The notes under the pieces are model-generated. The model made no database searches. It saw only the letters and a program-made list of their open reading frames with translations, and was not told the origin of the DNA. This document shows, one piece after another, positions 17,126-26,247 of a DNA stretch of 64,000 bases. A program made the translations under genes and the position numbers. The stretch is from Acidocella sp. (GTDB lineage Bacteria; Pseudomonadota; Alphaproteobacteria; Acetobacterales; Acetobacteraceae), in the NCBI GenBank assembly GCA_026224875.1, contig JAMFRU010000111.1, forward strand, positions 1 to 64,000. The letters run 5' to 3'. How positions within the stretch are numbered: the stretch's first letter is position 1; each line of letters opens with the position of its first letter.

Positions 17126-18421
17126 ATGAGCCAGATCGATGTTACCCAGAACGACTTTGCCGGCAAAACCCTTGCGGTGAACAACAACGCCTATGTGCCG
17201 CCGCTACAACGCACCGCGGGGCAACCGCCGCCCGTCGCGGCAAATGGCGGTTTGTCCTACATGGCGTTTGCGCGCAATGGAGATGCCGGAACTGCCTCGG
17301 CATTCGAGGATGCCCGCATCGAAATCACCAGCGGCGAAGAACAGCTCCTGATCGAGACGATCGACAGCGCGCCGCCAGGGCCAATTCAAACACGGTGGGG
17401 CCTGGGGTTCCGGGATTACGACGAATGCCTGGATTACAGTCGGGCTAATCCCCGCTCCAATCCCATCGAGGTTCCCGAAGGCGGCGTGGCCTTGCCGCTC
17501 TGCTATACGGTTTATGAGCGATCAACCTATTCCGTCGTCTCCTCCAACGCAATCTGGCAGGACCCGGCACGCGCCGATCTCGCTGAACTCCTGCGGAGCA
17601 GCGGTGAGCTCGCCCAGCGGCGGCCGGAGCTTTATTTCCCGCAGGTGCTGCGCGATGCCCGGCGTATCGGCGAGTATTACCCCGGCCTCTCCCCAGAGAG
17701 CCCTGAATGCATGGACCGGCTCGGCGTCTCGCTCGCCCATCTCGAGTCCAAATGTGCGAATTTTTATGATGCGGCAGAGGTGGAACGCGTCTTCTACCCC
17801 GAAATCGAGAAGCTCCTGCTGGAATTCTTTCCCGGTGCCACGGATGCGCTGGTCTATAACCACGATGTTTTCGACAAGGACTACACGGGCGACCGCACGG
17901 AGGACCAGGATGCCAAGAACCCCGGCGTGAACGCGCAATATGCCAACATCGTGCATAACGATCTCAACGATAACAGCGGCCGCGTACGCTGCCGCGAACT
18001 CCTCACCCGCAACCTGCGCAATTTCGGCCGCACGCAGCATTACACCGAGGCGGAAGCAGACGAAAAAATGTCGCGCCGGTTCATGTCCATCAATCTCGCC
18101 AAGCCAATGGAGACGGTCGAGCAATTTCCCTTCGTGCTCTGCGCCTGGCCGTCCTTCGCGGACCAGCCCTACATCACGAATTACCGCATCTATGACGACC
18201 GCGTCGGCGAGACCACCCGCTTCACCTACCGTCCAGATCACGAATGGTACTGGTTGCCCCAACAGAAATCCAATGAGGTCTCAATGCTGAAATGCTATGA
18301 TTCCATTACTGATGGTTCTGTCTCGCGCTGGTCCTTCCATACCGCCTGTATAGACCCAACCGCGCCTGCCGATGCGCGGTGCCGCAAGAACGTCGTGGTC
18401 CGGTCCTTCGTTTTCTTCTAG
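17126..18421 (+). CDS. CmcJ/NvfI (AsaB, GA4-desaturase) family oxygenase
   Basis: This 431-residue protein carries the hallmarks of the CmcJ/NvfI family. That family includes cephamycin CmcJ, fungal NvfI and AsaB, and gibberellin desaturases, generally Fe(II)/2-oxoglutarate oxygenases. The IVHNDLN motif (H277, D279) should supply two iron ligands. SFHTACIDP (H405) is the likely third, and R426 in VVRSFVFF is a candidate 2-oxoglutarate anchor. The preceding ATDALVYNHDVF and PDHEWYWLP segments are family signatures. The N-terminal 110 residues are less conserved. It has its own control region and sits directly before the second ABC operon, so it may hydroxylate or desaturate an imported compound. 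The reaction is unknown. Confidence 0.82.
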   Translation: MSQIDVTQNDFAGKTLAVNNNAYVPPLQRTAGQPPPVAANGGLSYMAFARNGDAGTASAFEDARIEITSGEEQLLIETIDSAPPGPIQTRWGLGFRDYDECLDYSRANPRSNPIEVPEGGVALPLCYTVYERSTYSVVSSNAIWQDPARADLAELLRSSGELAQRRPELYFPQVLRDARRIGEYYPGLSPESPECMDRLGVSLAHLESKCANFYDAAEVERVFYPEIEKLLLEFFPGATDALVYNHDVFDKDYTGDRTEDQDAKNPGVNAQYANIVHNDLNDNSGRVRCRELLTRNLRNFGRTQHYTEAEADEKMSRRFMSINLAKPMETVEQFPFVLCAWPSFADQPYITNYRIYDDRVGETTRFTYRPDHEWYWLPQQKSNEVSMLKCYDSITDGSVSRWSFHTACIDPTAPADARCRKNVVVRSFVFF

Positions 18422-18564
18422 ACCCACGCCTTCTAGCCCACGTCTTCCAGGCCCACGGCAACCAGCCGGCTACACACGGTGCGGCCGGAAGGCCTTGCCA
18501 GATCAACGGCAAAATCGATGATTTTTTGGCGCGTGATTACAAGATTTCATCATATAACAATATC

Positions 18565-18593
18565 TTGCCTATAGACTTAATGTACGCTATAAT
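18565..18593 (+). promoter_or_regulatory. Sigma-70 promoter of the second ABC importer operon
   Basis: TTGCCT (18565-18570), a 17-base spacer and a perfect TATAAT (18588-18593) precede the binding-protein start at 18646 by about 50 bases, within an AT-rich stretch. Confidence 0.65.
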
Positions 18594-18645
18594 AAAAAAC
18601 TTATCGTGGCCACTCCCGGCACGGTTGACGTGAGGGGCGCTGCCA

Positions 18646-20256
18646 ATGCTGACGAGACGTGACTTTGCGACGTTGATCACCGGCGCGGCATTCGTTGCAG
18701 GCGCCCCCACGGCCAGGGCCGACACCACGGGCAGCACAACGGGAAGCACGCTGACCGTGGCCTTCGACGGCGCGTCGGTGCCGAGTTTCGTGCTCGATCC
18801 GCATAATTGCCGCTTCGCCCCGCAGGCGCGCGTGTTACGTTCGATCTTCGACAATCTCGTGGTGCTGCGCGAGGACCAATCGGTGGGACCATGGCTTGCG
18901 ACCGCCTGGGAAATCTCGCCGGACCGGACTCAATACACCTTCACGCTGCGGCAGGATGTCACCTTCCACGACGGCACTCCATTGAACGCCGCGGCCGTGC
19001 AGGCAAATTTCGACCGCATTTTAAACCCCGCCAATGCTTTGCAATCCTTGTCGCAGATCGGCCCATACACCGGTGCTACGGTGCTCTCCCCGTTTCAGGT
19101 GCGCCTGGAGTTTTCAGCGCCCTTTGAGCCGTTCCTGCATAATTTATCCACAACCGGCCTGGCCATCGCCTCGCCCGCGGCTGTGCAGAAATACGGCAAG
19201 GCCTTCGGCCAAAATCCCGTCGGCACCGGCCCGTTCAAATTCACCAGCCTCACCCCGGGCACGCAAATCCGGCTGGCGAAAAACCTTGCCTATCAATGGG
19301 CCCCGGCTGGTGCCGCCCATCCCGGCCCGGCTTTGCTCGACCAGCTGATCTTCGCCGATGTGCCGGAGCAACTCACCCGCGTATCAGCTTTGCAGAGTGG
19401 CCAGGTGCAGGTGGCGGATTTAATCCCCGCGCAGAATATTGCCGCGTTCAAGGCGGATCCGGGCTTCACCTTCCAGCAGAAGGAAATGCTCGATACGACC
19501 TATGCGCTGATGCCCAATGTAGCCAAGGCACCATGGAATGACCTGCAGATTCGCCAGGCGCTGAAATTGTCGCTGGATATCGATCTGATCGTGCGGGTCA
19601 TCTATTTCGGCACCATCCAGCGCGCCTGGTCGCCGCTTTCGCATCAATTGTTCGGCTCGGCCGAGCAGGCGCTCACGGATAGCTGGAAACCGGACCCGGC
19701 GCAGGCACGCGCCATTCTCGATGCCAAAGGCTGGGTGCCGGGCGCGGACGGCATCCGTGTGAAGAATGGGCAGCGCTTGTCCTTGAGCTTCATCGATACC
19801 CAGGGCAACCGCGAGCAGCGGCTGGATGTGATCGAACTGGTCCGCCGGCAGCTCAATGCCAGCGGCATCGACCTGGTGATCGACAGCCAGCCGCCCGGTA
19901 ATTATCTCAAAAAACTCGCCGATAACGACTATGACCTTGCCGCCGGCGCGCAATACGCGGCGGACCCGGATGTGCTGCGCTCTTTCTTCGTGCCCGATGC
20001 CCGCTCGCAGATGGAGGCTTTGAATGAAAACGATCCCGTACTGACACAGCTTCTTGTCGCGGGTGCCGCGGAAGGCGATTCCGCCAAGCGCGCCAATTTA
20101 TATGTGCAGGCGCAGAAGCGGATCATCGATCAGGTCTATCTCATCCCAATCTATGTGCTGCGCTATAATCTCGCGGCCGCGGTCAATGTGCAGGGCATCG
20201 CGCTCGACGCGCACGGCTTTCCCAATTACCACGGCGCCGCATTGGGCAGCGGCTAG
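18646..20256 (+). CDS. ABC transporter substrate-binding protein, family 5, Tat-exported
   Basis: This 536-residue SBP family 5 protein has a twin-arginine signal, LTRRDFATLITGAAF (R4-R5), and likely cleavage near TARAD (about residue 26). Family motifs include SPDRTQYTFTLRQDVTFHDGTPLN, NPVGTGPFKF and QIRQALKLSLDIDLI. It delivers its ligand to the two permeases and the double ATPase encoded immediately downstream. The ribosome binding site is GAGGGG, nine bases upstream. The first importer's binding protein is a lipoprotein, whereas this one is exported through Tat and is probably soluble. The ligand is unknown. Confidence 0.92.
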   Translation: MLTRRDFATLITGAAFVAGAPTARADTTGSTTGSTLTVAFDGASVPSFVLDPHNCRFAPQARVLRSIFDNLVVLREDQSVGPWLATAWEISPDRTQYTFTLRQDVTFHDGTPLNAAAVQANFDRILNPANALQSLSQIGPYTGATVLSPFQVRLEFSAPFEPFLHNLSTTGLAIASPAAVQKYGKAFGQNPVGTGPFKFTSLTPGTQIRLAKNLAYQWAPAGAAHPGPALLDQLIFADVPEQLTRVSALQSGQVQVADLIPAQNIAAFKADPGFTFQQKEMLDTTYALMPNVAKAPWNDLQIRQALKLSLDIDLIVRVIYFGTIQRAWSPLSHQLFGSAEQALTDSWKPDPAQARAILDAKGWVPGADGIRVKNGQRLSLSFIDTQGNREQRLDVIELVRRQLNASGIDLVIDSQPPGNYLKKLADNDYDLAAGAQYAADPDVLRSFFVPDARSQMEALNENDPVLTQLLVAGAAEGDSAKRANLYVQAQKRIIDQVYLIPIYVLRYNLAAAVNVQGIALDAHGFPNYHGAALGSG

Positions 20257-20257
20257 C

Positions 20258-21172
20258 ATGGGCTTTGTGCTGCAACGGCTCGGCCACGCTTTATTCGTGA
20301 TCTTCGGTGCCGTCACCCTGGTTTTTCTGATCCTGTACTGGCTGCCCGGCGATCCGGCGTTGCTGGTGGCGGGCGACGGCGCCAGCCCGCAGACAATTGC
20401 CGACATCCGCGCGCAGCTCGGCACCACCAGGCCGCTCTGGGAACAATACGGCGTCTATCTCTGGCACCTCGCGCACGGCGATCTGGGCATCTCCTTCACC
20501 ACCAACGAGCCGGTATTGAGCAAAATTCTCGCGCAATTGCCGCCATCCCTGGCGCTCACTTTATCGACCAGCCTGTTTGCCATCTGCGTGGGCACGGCCC
20601 TTGGCCTGCTCGCCGCCGTGCATGAGGGCAAAACGCTGGACCGGCTGATCCAGACCGTGACGCTGGCCATCACCGCCATGCCCGTCTTCTGGGTGGGCAT
20701 GTTGCTCATTTTGCTGTTTTCGGTGCGGCTGCGCTGGCTGCCGGCACTTGGCAACGGCAGTTTCAAGCAGTTGGTCTTACCTACGCTGGCGCTGGGCTTC
20801 AATGCCGCCGGACAATTGCAGCGCATGGTGCGCGGCAGCGTCATCGAGGTGCTGCACGAACCCTTCCTCGCCACACTGCGTGGCGCCGGGTTGCGCGAAC
20901 GTGCGATTCTATGGCGGCATGTGCTGCGCAACGCGCTCATCCCCATCGTCACTTTCCTCGGTGTCATCATGGGGCAGCTACTGGCCGGTGTCGTCGTCAT
21001 CGAGACATTGTTCGCCCGGCAAGGACTGGGCCGGCTCATCGTGGATGGGCTGTCGAACAAAGACATTCCGGTGCTGCAAGGTGTCGTGCTGTTCGCCGCC
21101 CTGTTCTACGTTCTGTTCAACCTGCTGATCGACCTGTCCTATGGCTGGATCGACCGGCGTACGCAGCTGTGA
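20258..21172 (+). CDS. ABC transporter permease, DppB-like
   Basis: This 304-residue permease has the DppB-type opening GFVLQRLGHALFVIFGAVTLVFLILYWLPGDP. It also has a periplasmic loop ending GISFTTNEPVLSKI and the coupling loop TLRGAGLRERAILWRHVLRNALIP. The start at 20258 is one base after the binding-protein stop. An in-frame extension to 20054 would lie inside that gene and is rejected. It is part of a four-gene importer operon. Confidence 0.92.
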   Translation: MGFVLQRLGHALFVIFGAVTLVFLILYWLPGDPALLVAGDGASPQTIADIRAQLGTTRPLWEQYGVYLWHLAHGDLGISFTTNEPVLSKILAQLPPSLALTLSTSLFAICVGTALGLLAAVHEGKTLDRLIQTVTLAITAMPVFWVGMLLILLFSVRLRWLPALGNGSFKQLVLPTLALGFNAAGQLQRMVRGSVIEVLHEPFLATLRGAGLRERAILWRHVLRNALIPIVTFLGVIMGQLLAGVVVIETLFARQGLGRLIVDGLSNKDIPVLQGVVLFAALFYVLFNLLIDLSYGWIDRRTQL

Positions 21173-21179
21173 GGGCGCC

Positions 21180-22094
21180 ATGAGCGATACCAGCCTGCCC
21201 CGCACGCGCGCATTGGTGGCGAAGACAACCACAACACCGCCCTTCGCACTCCTTGGAAGTTTGCTGCCCATCCGGCAGCTGCACCGCCTGCCCCTGGTCT
21301 TGCCGCTGGCGGGGCTGGTCGTGCTGCTCCTAGTGGCCTGCGCGATTGCCCCCGATCTCATCGCCCCCTACGCCCCGACCGATTTCGACTATAACGCCAT
21401 CCTCAACCCGCCCGGGCTGCATCATCTTTTCGGCACCGATGCTTATGGGCGCGATGTGGCGAGCCTGGTGGTCTACGGCGCCCGCAGCTCCATCCTTATG
21501 GCAGCCGGCGCCATATTGCTCGGCATGACGGCTGGCGGCGCGATGGGGCTGGTTGCGGGCTATGCCGGCGGCTGGCTCGACCAGCTGTTGATGCGGCTGG
21601 TCGATATCTGGATCTCCGTACCGCCCATGCTGCTCGCCCTTATCATCGCCGCGGCGTTGCAGGGCGGCTACGGCGCCACGATCATCGCCGTCACCTCGAT
21701 GATCGTGCCGCGCTTCGCCCGGGTCATCCGGGCCCAGGTTATCGCGGTCAAGGCACGGCCCTTCATCCTCGCGGCGCGCACGCTGGGGGCCAGCCCCAGC
21801 TGGATTCTGCTGCGCCACGTGCTGCCGCATACGCTACCGCAACTGCTGGTGCTCAGCACCCTGGGCATGGCGGAAGCCGTGCTGATCGGCGCGTCGTTGA
21901 GCTTCATCGGGCTCGGCGTTGTCACTGACCGCCCTGATTGGGGTTTTCTGCTGTCGCAGGGCCGGGATTATCTCACCGTTGCCTGGTGGTACGCCACCTT
22001 TCCGGGTCTTGCCATCACGTCGCTGGCCGTTTCTGTCAATCTGCTGGGCGACGCGCTGCGCCAGCGCCTCGATGGACGGGCTAACCGGGAATGA
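21180..22094 (+). CDS. ABC transporter permease, DppC-like
   Basis: This 304-residue DppC-type permease has a cytoplasmic N-terminal arm, a first span at about residues 39-58, and the diagnostic FGTDAYGRDVASLVVYGAR motif. The coupling loop is AARTLGASPSWILLRHVLPHTLPQ. Its ATG begins seven bases after the DppB-like stop, preceded by GAGGGC. The next gene overlaps its end by four bases. It pairs with the upstream permease to form the channel. Confidence 0.92.
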   Translation: MSDTSLPRTRALVAKTTTTPPFALLGSLLPIRQLHRLPLVLPLAGLVVLLLVACAIAPDLIAPYAPTDFDYNAILNPPGLHHLFGTDAYGRDVASLVVYGARSSILMAAGAILLGMTAGGAMGLVAGYAGGWLDQLLMRLVDIWISVPPMLLALIIAAALQGGYGATIIAVTSMIVPRFARVIRAQVIAVKARPFILAARTLGASPSWILLRHVLPHTLPQLLVLSTLGMAEAVLIGASLSFIGLGVVTDRPDWGFLLSQGRDYLTVAWWYATFPGLAITSLAVSVNLLGDALRQRLDGRANRE

Positions 22095-24079
22095 GCGCGC
22101 TTCTGGATGTGCGCGATCTCAGCGTCGCGGTGCAACGCCGGAGCGGCACGTTAGGACTGGTCGAGAGGGTATCCCTTACCATCGCACCCGGCGAAGTGGT
22201 GTGCCTCGCGGGGGAATCCGGCAGCGGCAAAAGCCTGACCGCATTGTCGGTGATGCGGCTGGCCGAATATCGCGGTGCGGTGGTGACACATGGCGCGATC
22301 CGCTTTGAGGGGCAGGACCTCGCACGCCTCTCCCAACGCAAAATGAGCACACTGCGTGGACGCCGCATCGGCCTCATCTCGCAGGAGCCGATGACCGCGT
22401 TCGATCCGCTTTTTCCCATCGGCGCGCAGATTGCCGAAATTCTAACCCGCCATCTCGGATTTGGCGGAACCGAGGCCCGCGCGCGTGTATTGGAATTGCT
22501 CGAACGGGTGCGCGTGCCGGACCCTGCCATGCGCGCCGGGCAATATCCGCATGAGCTGTCCGGCGGCCTGCTGCAACGGGCCATGATCGCGCTGGCGCTC
22601 GCCTGCAATCCGGCGCTGCTCATTGCCGATGAACCGACGACAGCGCTCGACGTTACCATCCAGGCGCAGATCCTCGACCTCCTCCGGGATATCAGTGCGG
22701 AGTCGAACCTGTCCGTCCTGCTGATCACACATGATCTCGGCGCGGCCGCGCGCATCGCGGACCGGGTGGTGGTGATGTATGCGGGGCGCATTGCCGAACA
22801 GGGCACGGCGGCCGCGATCCTCTCGCGCCCAGTCCATCCCTACACGCAAGGGCTATTGCGGGCCGTTATCAATGATGCAAGCACAGATGCAAGCGCGCGC
22901 GGCGGGCGGCTTTACGCCATCCCAGGCACGATGCCGGCCGCCCATGATTTTTCCACCGGCTGCCGGTTTCATCCGCGCTGTGCGCAGGCGAGTACACGCT
23001 GTGCCGCAGAGGCACCGCCGCTGGCCCGCAGTGCCGCAAGCGAAGCAGCATGCTGGCACCCCCAACCCATGCCCGCCCTCGCCATCACGATACCGGCCAC
23101 CCCGGCACCGGCCGCCACGCCTGCGCGCAAGCAAGCGGTGCTGGTTGAAGCCGTGGACCTTACCCGGCATTACCCATTGCCTGGGCACCGTACCCTGCGC
23201 GCGGTGGACGGCGTCTCGCTCAACCTCAACGAGGGGGAGGTTTTCGGTCTGGTCGGAGAATCCGGTTCGGGCAAATCCACACTGGCACGGCTGCTGCTGC
23301 GCATGGAGCCGCCAAATTCCGGCACGGTGCTGTTCGATGGCGTGGATCTCGCCAGCCTGTCCCCGCCATTACTGCGCCGTGCCCGGCGCGACATGCAGAT
23401 GATTTTCCAGGACCCGGCCGGCTCGTTGGACCCGCGCTGGACCGTCGGCGACTCCATTGCCGAGCCGTTGCGGATTCACAATATCGACAATGCCAGCGGC
23501 CGGCGTGCGCGGGTCGAAGAATTGCTGCGGCAGGTCGGGCTCGATGCAGGCTGGGCCAAGCGTCTTCCGCACCAGCTCTCAGGCGGCCAGCGCCAGCGTG
23601 TCGCCATTGCCCGCGCCATCGCGCTGCGGCCGCGCCTGCTCGTGGCAGATGAAGCCGTCTCCGCGCTCGACGTCTCCGTCCGCGCGCAGATCGTCAATCT
23701 GCTGCAGGATGTCGGCGCGGCACTCGGTCTGACCACCCTTTTCATCGGCCATGACCTTGCGCTGATGCGCCATATATCGGACCGCATCGGCATCATGTAT
23801 CTCGGCCGGCTGGTGGAAACCGGCCCCTCGGGAGAGGTATTTTCAGCACCTGCGCACCCCTACACACGCGGGTTGATCGCAGCGATTCCGGCCATCGGCA
23901 TTCAGCGCCCGCGGGATACGGCGTTGCTGCCCGGCGAACTGCCCTCGGCCGCCAATCCACCGCCGGGCTGCCGGTTCCACACACGCTGCCCGCTCGCCAC
24001 ACCGCGCTGCCGCGTGGAGGAGCCGGTACTGACACACCAAGGTGGCGGCCGGGCGGTTGCCTGCCATTTTCCACTATAA
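22091..24079 (+). CDS. Dipeptide/oligopeptide-type ABC transporter, fused double ATPase
   Basis: This 662-residue protein fuses two ABC ATPase domains. Both Walker A motifs are GESGSGKS-type. The signatures are LSGGL and LSGGQ, and the Walker B segments are LLIADEP and LLVADEA. Each half ends in the Cys-containing oligopeptide/dipeptide transporter C-terminal region (CRFHPRC and CRFHTRC). The Walker B Glu of the second half is followed by Ala instead of the usual Pro. The gene is coupled to the permease by an ATGA overlap and completes the plus-strand importer. It is about 115 residues longer than the ATPase of the first importer because of these C-terminal regions. Confidence 0.93.
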   Translation: MSALLDVRDLSVAVQRRSGTLGLVERVSLTIAPGEVVCLAGESGSGKSLTALSVMRLAEYRGAVVTHGAIRFEGQDLARLSQRKMSTLRGRRIGLISQEPMTAFDPLFPIGAQIAEILTRHLGFGGTEARARVLELLERVRVPDPAMRAGQYPHELSGGLLQRAMIALALACNPALLIADEPTTALDVTIQAQILDLLRDISAESNLSVLLITHDLGAAARIADRVVVMYAGRIAEQGTAAAILSRPVHPYTQGLLRAVINDASTDASARGGRLYAIPGTMPAAHDFSTGCRFHPRCAQASTRCAAEAPPLARSAASEAACWHPQPMPALAITIPATPAPAATPARKQAVLVEAVDLTRHYPLPGHRTLRAVDGVSLNLNEGEVFGLVGESGSGKSTLARLLLRMEPPNSGTVLFDGVDLASLSPPLLRRARRDMQMIFQDPAGSLDPRWTVGDSIAEPLRIHNIDNASGRRARVEELLRQVGLDAGWAKRLPHQLSGGQRQRVAIARAIALRPRLLVADEAVSALDVSVRAQIVNLLQDVGAALGLTTLFIGHDLALMRHISDRIGIMYLGRLVETGPSGEVFSAPAHPYTRGLIAAIPAIGIQRPRDTALLPGELPSAANPPPGCRFHTRCPLATPRCRVEEPVLTHQGGGRAVACHFPL

Positions 24080-24094
24080 ACGCGAAGGTATTCC

Positions 24095-24853
24095 ATGGAT
24101 CTGCAACTCAGCGGCAAACGCGCCATCGTCACCGGCGGTAGCCGCGGCATCGGCAAGGCCATCGCCCGCGCGCTGGCATTGGAAGGGGTTGATGTCGTCA
24201 TCACGGCGCGCGGCTTCGACGCCCTGACCACGACCGCGGCCGAACTGGCACGAGAAACCGGGGCACGGATCATTCCCATCGCCGCGGATACTGGCGACGA
24301 CGCCGCGGTGGCAACGCTGGTGGGCGCCACGGTGGCGGTGCTGGGCGGTATCGATATTCTGGTGAACAACGCCGCCACCCCCGGCGGCATCGCGCCGGCG
24401 GCAAAACTGGCTGAGGTCGATGCCCGTAATCTGCTGAATGATGTGAACGTGAAAGTCGCCGGCTATCTGCGCACCTCCCAGGCAGCCGCGCCGTATCTGG
24501 TGCAGAACGGCTGGGGCCGGATCATCAATATTGGCGGGCTGGCGGCACGGCGCACTGGCAATTACATCGCCTCGGTGCGAAATGTTGCCGTTTCCTCCAT
24601 CACCAAGAATCTAGCCGATGAATTCGGGCCGCAAGGCATCACGGTGAATGCCATTCATCCCGGTGCCACGCGCACGGAAAAGACGGATACCGCCGCCGCG
24701 CAAAAGGCCGCCGCCAATGTCACGGTCGGCCGCATTATCGACGCCGCCGAGATTGCCTGGCTTGTCACCATATTGGCGTCCCCCAAAAGCATTGCCCTCA
24801 ATGGCCAGACATTGCAGGCCGGCGGTGGCAGCTTCGGCGTCATCGACTACTGA
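24095..24853 (+). CDS. Atypical short-chain dehydrogenase/reductase lacking catalytic Lys
   Basis: This 252-residue Rossmann-fold protein of the SDR superfamily has an intact cofactor motif, TGGSRGIG (13-20), and NNAA (91-94). The active-site region reads NIGGLAARRTGNYIASVRN. Tyr157 is present, but the Lys expected four residues later is Val161 and the usual Ser is replaced by Gly147/148. Classical SDR chemistry needs Ser-Tyr-Lys, so this protein may use different chemistry or only bind a ligand. It follows the ABC ATPase by 15 bases and is the last gene before a strong terminator, hence probably in the importer operon. Confidence 0.87.
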   Translation: MDLQLSGKRAIVTGGSRGIGKAIARALALEGVDVVITARGFDALTTTAAELARETGARIIPIAADTGDDAAVATLVGATVAVLGGIDILVNNAATPGGIAPAAKLAEVDARNLLNDVNVKVAGYLRTSQAAAPYLVQNGWGRIINIGGLAARRTGNYIASVRNVAVSSITKNLADEFGPQGITVNAIHPGATRTEKTDTAAAQKAAANVTVGRIIDAAEIAWLVTILASPKSIALNGQTLQAGGGSFGVIDY

Positions 24854-24874
24854 TAAGGTTGTTTGTCAAAAAAA

Positions 24875-24912
24875 ACGCCTCCAGAAATTGCACTGAAGGC
24901 GTTTTGTTTTTA
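24875..24912. terminator. Bidirectional rho-independent terminator
   Basis: ACGCCTCCAG (24875-24884) pairs with CTGAAGGCGT (24893-24902) with one mismatch. It is flanked by an A-tract on the left and GTTTTGTTTTT on the right. It separates the convergent SDR and TauD-type genes and can stop transcription from both. Confidence 0.85.
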
Positions 24913-24922
24913 ACCGAGCGGC

Positions 24923-25780
24923 TTAAAGATCAGCGTAAAGCGGCTCGTCCGCAATCAGAATACGGTCTAACGACCGCGGGAAATCGCCATAATTGCGCAC
25001 GGCGTAATGCACGGCACCGCGGTTATCCCAGAACGCGATAGAGTTCGGGCGCCAGGAAAAACGCACCTGAACTTCAGGACGTTTGTATTCTTCGAGGACC
25101 GCGCTGAGAATTTCCTTGCTCTCGGCAATATCGAGGCCGATGATATGCGGCTTCTGCGAGAAATTGACCCAAAGCACTTTTTCACCCGTTTCGCGATGCG
25201 TACGCACGACGGGATGGGCGACGATCGGATAGTCATGGCCCGATTTTAGCAAGGCATCGCGGAAATCATGCGTCACATGCTTGCCTTCCAGCCGCTGCTT
25301 CAACTCATCCGGCAGATGGCGGTAGGCGGCCGCGGCATCAACCCAGATCGTATCGCCCCCGATTTCCGGCAGGTTGACGGCGCGCAGCACCGCGCCCCAG
25401 GTCGGCACCAGGCGCCAGCTCGTATCCGTGTGATACCCGGCATCGATGGAGGTTGGTGTCGGTATACGTTCGTATTTTTTGAACTCCTCCGCGGAGATTT
25501 TGTGCAGCGGCGAGATGTTTTCATCCCGTGGTGTGCTGGGATGGGTGTAAAGCGGCCCGAAATTGCGCGCGAAAGCTGCATGCTGTTCGGCATTCAGCTC
25601 CTGATCCCTGAAGAAGATAACCTTATGAGTGAGAAGTGCCCGCCGGATTTCATCGCGCACCGCATCCGTCAGGGGCAAACGCAGATCGACGCCGGAAATC
25701 TCGGCACCGATATGCGGCTGCAGCTTTTTCAGCTCGATATGGGTATAGGTGGGTCTATTGAGTTCAAGTGCCGTGCTCAT
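24923..25780 (-). CDS. TauD/TfdA family Fe(II)/2-oxoglutarate dioxygenase
   Basis: This 285-residue protein belongs to the TauD/TfdA family. The iron triad is visible: H117 and D119 in GYHTDTSW, and H258 in NRGAVHYAV. The 2-oxoglutarate-binding Arg is R269 in PRSLDRI. Members release sulfite from taurine or alkyl sulfates, or cleave aryloxyalkanoates. The start at 25780 has AAAGGAAAACC upstream and gives the normal N-terminus. A longer frame to 25849 would add an Arg-rich leader. Its promoter region faces a TonB receptor gene. Together with the NtaA/SfnG-type monooxygenase this suggests sulfur or xenobiotic scavenging, although that is an inference. Confidence 0.92.
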   Translation of the reverse strand: MSTALELNRPTYTHIELKKLQPHIGAEISGVDLRLPLTDAVRDEIRRALLTHKVIFFRDQELNAEQHAAFARNFGPLYTHPSTPRDENISPLHKISAEEFKKYERIPTPTSIDAGYHTDTSWRLVPTWGAVLRAVNLPEIGGDTIWVDAAAAYRHLPDELKQRLEGKHVTHDFRDALLKSGHDYPIVAHPVVRTHRETGEKVLWVNFSQKPHIIGLDIAESKEILSAVLEEYKRPEVQVRFSWRPNSIAFWDNRGAVHYAVRNYGDFPRSLDRILIADEPLYADL

Positions 25781-26247
25781 GGTTTTCCTTTCTGGTTTCT
25801 GCAACATGGCGGCGCGCCGCGGATTGCTCCCTCGGCCTTGGCCACTCATGACGGAACCGGCTACAGCCGCCGATCATGCCACTCTAATTATTCTACACAA
25901 TTTATATACTTAAAAGCGAAGGCGAACGTTGATATTTTCTTATATGCCGGCCATCGCTCCTTATATTTCATCTCGGGGAGCCCCCCTGAAAATACCCGGA
26001 GCACAAAAGTTATTTTAAAATATCGTCTTATTTTAGCAAGAACTTACAAAATACCATCAGTCCATGGTGGTTCTGGCTTTTTACATACCTCCTGGCATGA
26101 TGTGCAACGAGATTATCGCCAAAACCCCGAAATTTATAATAGTAAAATAGTAGACATATTGCGTTACTCCACTCTAAGAGAGCAGCAGGCTGGCACAAAG
26201 CGGCGTGCCTCAAGACCTAACAGGGACTGGCTTTACGAAAGGCAAAG
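25781..26247. promoter_or_regulatory. AT-rich divergent control region
   Basis: About 470 bases lie between the TauD-type gene and the second TonB receptor. The stretch 25875-26160 is strongly AT-rich with several TATAAT-like boxes. I see no supported gene in it. Short frames lack ribosome binding sites. Confidence 0.45.

Noticed and set aside
25875-26160. Possible small genes in the AT-rich region before the second TonB receptor
   Set aside because: Frames are short, lack ribosome binding sites or stop at once (for example a GGAGG followed by ATG TAA on the minus strand).
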